Of a stretch of DNA of 64,000 nt, positions 61,112 to 64,000 are shown piece after piece. Origin of the DNA: Kineosporia rhizophila (GTDB taxonomy: Bacteria > Actinomycetota > Actinomycetes > Actinomycetales > Kineosporiaceae); the NCBI RefSeq assembly GCF_021277265.1, contig NZ_JAJSOH010000015.1, forward strand, positions 62,001 to 126,000. Direction: 5' to 3'. The translations under genes were made by a program, and so were the position numbers. Below the pieces are notes generated by a model. It saw only the letters and a list, made by a program, of their open reading frames with translations. It made no database searches and was not told the origin of the DNA. Positions within the stretch are counted from its first letter, which is position 1. Every line of letters begins with the position of its first letter.

Positions 61112-61861
61112 ATGAGCAGTGACCATGGCCCGGTGAGCGACCCGTACGCGGCCACCGCCGGCGCCTACGACCTTTTCAATGCGGCCGCCCGGGCCGGGCA
61201 GATGGATGCCTTGCGGGCGTGGCTGCCCCTGGTCGGACCACGAACGGGGCCGGTGCTGGATGTGGGAGCCGGTTCCGGCCTGAACGTGGCCGAGGTTCTG
61301 GAGCGGGTTCCCGGGGTCGAGGTGCTGGCTCTGGAGCCCAGCGCGGCCATGCGCTCCCTGCTCCTGACCCGAATCGCGGCCCGGCCGGACTGGTATTCCC
61401 GGGTCACGGTGCGGCCGGAGGACTTCTTCTCGGCGCCCTTGCCGCAGCAGATCGGTGGCGCGGTGTTGCTCGGCGTGCTGGGGCATTTCGACCCGGGGGA
61501 GCGGCTGGCCCTGCTGGCCGAACTGGCTGACCGGCTGCCGGTGGGCGGGGCCGCGCTGATCGATCTCCAGGCTCCGGAAAGCCCGCGGCGCATCGAGCCG
61601 TTCGAGTTCACGGCCGCGTCCGTGGGGCAGCTGACCTACAAGGTCATCGGCGAGGCCTGGCCGCACGAGGGTGAGGTGATGCGCTGGCGCATGAGCTATC
61701 TCACGCTCGAGGGTGAGCGGGTGCTGGTCGAGGAGACCACCGAGCACCGGTACCGGCATCCGGCCGTTAATGACGTCGTTCAGGAGGCCACGTCGGTGGG
61801 GCTGGCGCTGGAGCGGCTTGGGCAGAGCACCTTCTGGATGCTGAGAAAGGTGCAGGCGTGA
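61112..61861 (+). CDS. SAM-dependent methyltransferase
   Basis: 249 residues from an ATG with GGAAGG 6 nt upstream. Class I Rossmann motifs: VLDVGAGSGLNVAEVLE (motif I), VLALEPSAAM (acidic end of strand 2) and LLGVLGHF (motif IV region). YDLFNAAARAGQMDALRAW precedes. Overlaps a ferredoxin gene by 4 nt. Behind a Zur-like box and next to an NRPS, it is likely a tailoring enzyme of a metallophore. Confidence 0.85.
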   Translation: MSSDHGPVSDPYAATAGAYDLFNAAARAGQMDALRAWLPLVGPRTGPVLDVGAGSGLNVAEVLERVPGVEVLALEPSAAMRSLLLTRIAARPDWYSRVTVRPEDFFSAPLPQQIGGAVLLGVLGHFDPGERLALLAELADRLPVGGAALIDLQAPESPRRIEPFEFTAASVGQLTYKVIGEAWPHEGEVMRWRMSYLTLEGERVLVEETTEHRYRHPAVNDVVQEATSVGLALERLGQSTFWMLRKVQA

Positions 61862-62049
61862 AGGTTCTGGTGGACGAGGACCGGTGCGTCGGCGCCGGGC
61901 AGTGCGTGCGGTGGGCGCCGGAGCAGTTCGATCAGGACGAGGAGACCGGGCTGGTCCGGCCGGTCGCCGACCTGATCGACGGCGATCTGAAGGGGGTCGG
62001 CGGGGCGGTGAAGGCCTGTCCCTCAGGGGCCATCCGCTTCCAGGACTGA
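61858..62049 (+). CDS. Small [3Fe-4S]-type ferredoxin
   Basis: 63 residues; GTG overlaps the methyltransferase stop. Only three cluster cysteines: C10 and C16 (CVGAGQC) and C54 (ACPSGAI), the pattern of actinobacterial 3Fe-4S ferredoxins that feed electrons to cytochrome P450s. No P450 is inside the window; one would be expected in the same cluster beyond the right edge. Confidence 0.9.
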   Translation: MKVLVDEDRCVGAGQCVRWAPEQFDQDEETGLVRPVADLIDGDLKGVGGAVKACPSGAIRFQD

Positions 62050-62060
62050 GCCGGGCAGAA

Positions 62061-62098
62061 TGAGAAGGGGCCGGTGGGCGATCACCGGCCCCTTCTCA
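62061..62098. terminator. Bidirectional terminator between ferredoxin and NRPS genes
   Basis: TGAGAAGGGGCCGGTG (62061-62076) and its exact complement CACCGGCCCCTTCTCA (62083-62098) form a 16-bp perfect stem with a GGCGAT loop, between converging stop codons. Confidence 0.85.
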
Positions 62099-62104
62099 CT
62101 TCGC

Positions 62105-64000
62105 TCACAGCGTTCCTTCATCCACCTCGATCCCCGCGGCCTCGACGAGCCGGGCCAGCGCGGCCAGGGTCGGGGTGGCGAACAGGTCCCGGGCCGAGAT
62201 CGGGACGGCGAACCGCTCACGCACCGCGGCCACGAGTCTCAGTGCGGCCAGGCTGTCGCCCCCGGCAGCGAAGAAGCCCTGTTCCGGGTCGACCTCACGG
62301 TTACCGGTGGCTTCGATCCACAGCGAGCTCAGGGCCTTTTCGATCTCCGACAATGGACGCCCGTGAGCGCCTTCGGAGGCGTCGGTGGCTTCCGCGAGGG
62401 TCAGGAGAGCGGCCCGGTCGACCTTGCCGTTGGGAGTGAGTGGCACCCGCTCGACGAAGCTGATGCGAGACGGAACAGCGTGCGCCGGCAGCACTGCCTG
62501 CAACGCCTGGCGGATGGACTGGCTGTCTCCGGACGGGCATTCCAGCACAGCATGCAAGGTGCGCCGGTTACGCGGCCCGGGGGCAACTACCACCGCTCGC
62601 TCGACCCCGGCCAGGCTTTCCAGTGCGGCCTCCACCTCGCCGAGCTCGAGACGGTGCCCGTTGACCTTGACCTGATGATCGGCGCGCCCCAGGAACTCCA
62701 ACGTCCCATCGGCCCAGAACCGACCCAAGTCGCCGGTGCGATACCAACGCTCGCCCGCTACGTCTACAAATCGCTCTGCTGTACGCACCGGATCGCCGAG
62801 ATACCCGCGGGCCACCCCGCGTCCCCCGATCCACAACTCACCGGCAACGCTGTCGGGGGCATCCCGCCCGGCCGGGTCGACCACTCGGTAACGCTGCCCA
62901 GACAGGGCAGATCCGTAGGGAACGGACGTCCAGTGCGACGGGATCTCGGCCACGTCGTAGGCGTTGGACCAGATCGCCGCTTCGGTGGCCCCACCCAGAG
63001 CGACCAGGTGAGCCGTACCGCGGCTTGCCGTGAGCAGTTTCCCGGCCAGGTCCAGGCCGACCCAGTCGCCCGAGACCAGGGCCAGGCGGAAGGTGTCGGG
63101 CAGGTCACCCTCGGCCAGAAGCAGGTCCAGCAGTGCAGGAACGGTGTTCCACAACGTCACGCCGTGCTGGTGCACGTGATTCAGCCAGCGGGCCGGATCG
63201 CGGCGTTCCTCCTCGCTGGGCAGCACCAGTGTGCCGCCGGTGCCCAGCACGCCGAAGATGTCGAACACCGACAGATCGAACTCGAGGGCGGAAAGACCGA
63301 GCACGCGGTCGTTCTGGCCGATCTGATAGCGGGAGACGATGTCCCGGCAGGTGTTCGCGGCTGCGTCGTGCGTGATCTCCACACCCTTGGGTTCGCCGGT
63401 GGAGCCCGAGGTGAAGATGACGTAGGCCAGGTCGCCCGGAGCCGCCTGCACCGGAGCCCGGCGCGAGGCACCGGCCAGATCGGCCGGGTCGATGCGGGGT
63501 GGGGCGGTCGGCGCGGCCTCGTCTGTGACCACGTAGTCGGTTCTGGCGAAGAGCATCTCACGTCGCACGGCTGGTGCGGTGCGGCTGACCGGTACATAGG
63601 CCGCCCCTGCGGCCAGTACTCCCAGGGCGGCGGTCACCTGGCCCGGGCCCTTGGGCAGGCTCACGGCCACCAGATCGCCCCGCCGGACACCGTTCTGGGC
63701 GAGCAGGCCGGCCCAGCGTTCGATGTCGGCCCGTAGTTCACCGAAGGACGTGGTAGGCGCGCCTGGTTCGTCGGCGGCCACCAGTGCGCAACGATCGGGA
63801 TGACGGGCAGCCTGCTCCAGGATCTGGGTGAGCAGGGTGGCTGGCGGGCCGCCGTCACCGGTGGCCGAAACAAGCTCGCGCACTTGACGTTGCGCCGGTG
63901 GAAGAAGATCGGGCTCATCGTCCCAGTCGTGGTCGGCCAGCCAGGTGAGCAGCCGCAGGTACGCCTGGAACATCTCCTCGACCACACCATCGGCCAGCAC
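62105..64000 (-). CDS. Nonribosomal peptide synthetase, C-terminal module (Cy/C end, A, PCP), partial
   Basis: At least 631 residues; the N-terminus lies beyond the window. It opens with the end of a condensation/cyclisation domain (WDDEPDLLPPAQRQVRELVSAT). The adenylation domain follows: A3 IFTSGSTGEPKGVEITHD, A4 LSALEFDLSVFDIFGVLGTGG, A5 ALGGATEAAIWSN, A7 YRTGDLGRF, A8 LEFLGRADHQVKVNGHRLELGEVEA, A10 NGKVDRAAL. The pocket reads D-L-F-N-...-I-W, close to the cysteine code DLYNLSLIW, and FDLSVFDIFG is typical of Cys/thiazoline modules. A carrier domain (FFAAGGDSLAALRL, phosphopantetheine Ser) ends the protein; there is no thioesterase. Confidence 0.9.
   Translation of the reverse strand: MLADGVVEEMFQAYLRLLTWLADHDWDDEPDLLPPAQRQVRELVSATGDGGPPATLLTQILEQAARHPDRCALVAADEPGAPTTSFGELRADIERWAGLLAQNGVRRGDLVAVSLPKGPGQVTAALGVLAAGAAYVPVSRTAPAVRREMLFARTDYVVTDEAAPTAPPRIDPADLAGASRRAPVQAAPGDLAYVIFTSGSTGEPKGVEITHDAAANTCRDIVSRYQIGQNDRVLGLSALEFDLSVFDIFGVLGTGGTLVLPSEEERRDPARWLNHVHQHGVTLWNTVPALLDLLLAEGDLPDTFRLALVSGDWVGLDLAGKLLTASRGTAHLVALGGATEAAIWSNAYDVAEIPSHWTSVPYGSALSGQRYRVVDPAGRDAPDSVAGELWIGGRGVARGYLGDPVRTAERFVDVAGERWYRTGDLGRFWADGTLEFLGRADHQVKVNGHRLELGEVEAALESLAGVERAVVVAPGPRNRRTLHAVLECPSGDSQSIRQALQAVLPAHAVPSRISFVERVPLTPNGKVDRAALLTLAEATDASEGAHGRPLSEIEKALSSLWIEATGNREVDPEQGFFAAGGDSLAALRLVAAVRERFAVPISARDLFATPTLAALARLVEAAGIEVDEGTL

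Overview
This is a GC-rich (about 70%) actinobacterial chromosome segment with many GTG/TTG starts, 4-nt ATGA/GTGA overlaps inside operons, Tat and lipoprotein signals, a SARP/BTAD regulator, F420-type luciferase-like genes and a class Ib ribonucleotide reductase. The genus cannot be fixed from sequence alone; a soil or plant-litter filamentous or kineosporia-like actinomycete fits the gene content. No rRNA, tRNA, CRISPR array, insertion sequence or phage gene was seen.

Layout. 1-5 kb: arabinoxylan locus with a GH30 xylanase (cut by the window edge), a secreted GH10-CBM13-GH62 enzyme and, divergently, a membrane-anchored ECF sigma factor that carries its own zinc-finger-like segment and an extracellular AbfB (arabinose-binding) domain. 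5-13 kb: hybrid histidine kinase, TetR/SDR pair, a frameshifted tandem trypsin-like protease, MarR/epimerase pair. 13-26 kb: a secreted protein with a paralogue at 51 kb, a SARP, an operon of MFS exporter plus FAD oxidoreductase with a divergent XRE-cupin regulator, SDR/hydrolase genes, an APC permease and a GlxA-type regulator. 26.5-32 kb: nrdHIEF-mntH behind a cobalamin riboswitch and candidate NrdR boxes. 32-33 kb: small membrane proteins and a lipoprotein.

33.4-45.5 kb is a hydroxycinnamate (ferulate/p-coumarate-type) catabolic region: a tannase/feruloyl-esterase-family enzyme, a MarR regulator, an operon with enoyl-CoA hydratase, acetoacetyl-CoA-synthetase-like ligase, 3-hydroxyacyl-CoA dehydrogenase, 4-coumarate-type CoA ligase and a CouO-like amidohydrolase, then an ABC importer. 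The same palindrome (ATCAGGAAWCCTGAY) stands before the esterase, the enoyl-CoA hydratase operon and the importer, so one MarR protein probably controls all three. With the xylanases at the left end, the window covers both release of ferulate from arabinoxylan and its breakdown.

45.5-60 kb is mixed accessory content: serine hydrolase, Uma2 protein, SDR, ABC exporter, an immunity-like gene, the second secreted paralogue, a two-component system with a membrane protein, an AAA ATPase-nuclease, and a PadR-controlled ABC transporter. 60-64 kb looks zinc-related: a His-rich protein and a methyltransferase-ferredoxin pair each behind a Zur-like 7-1-7 box, an ArsR repressor with a zinc-site signature, and the end of an NRPS whose adenylation domain reads as cysteine-specific. 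This resembles the edge of a coelibactin-like zincophore cluster continuing past the window.
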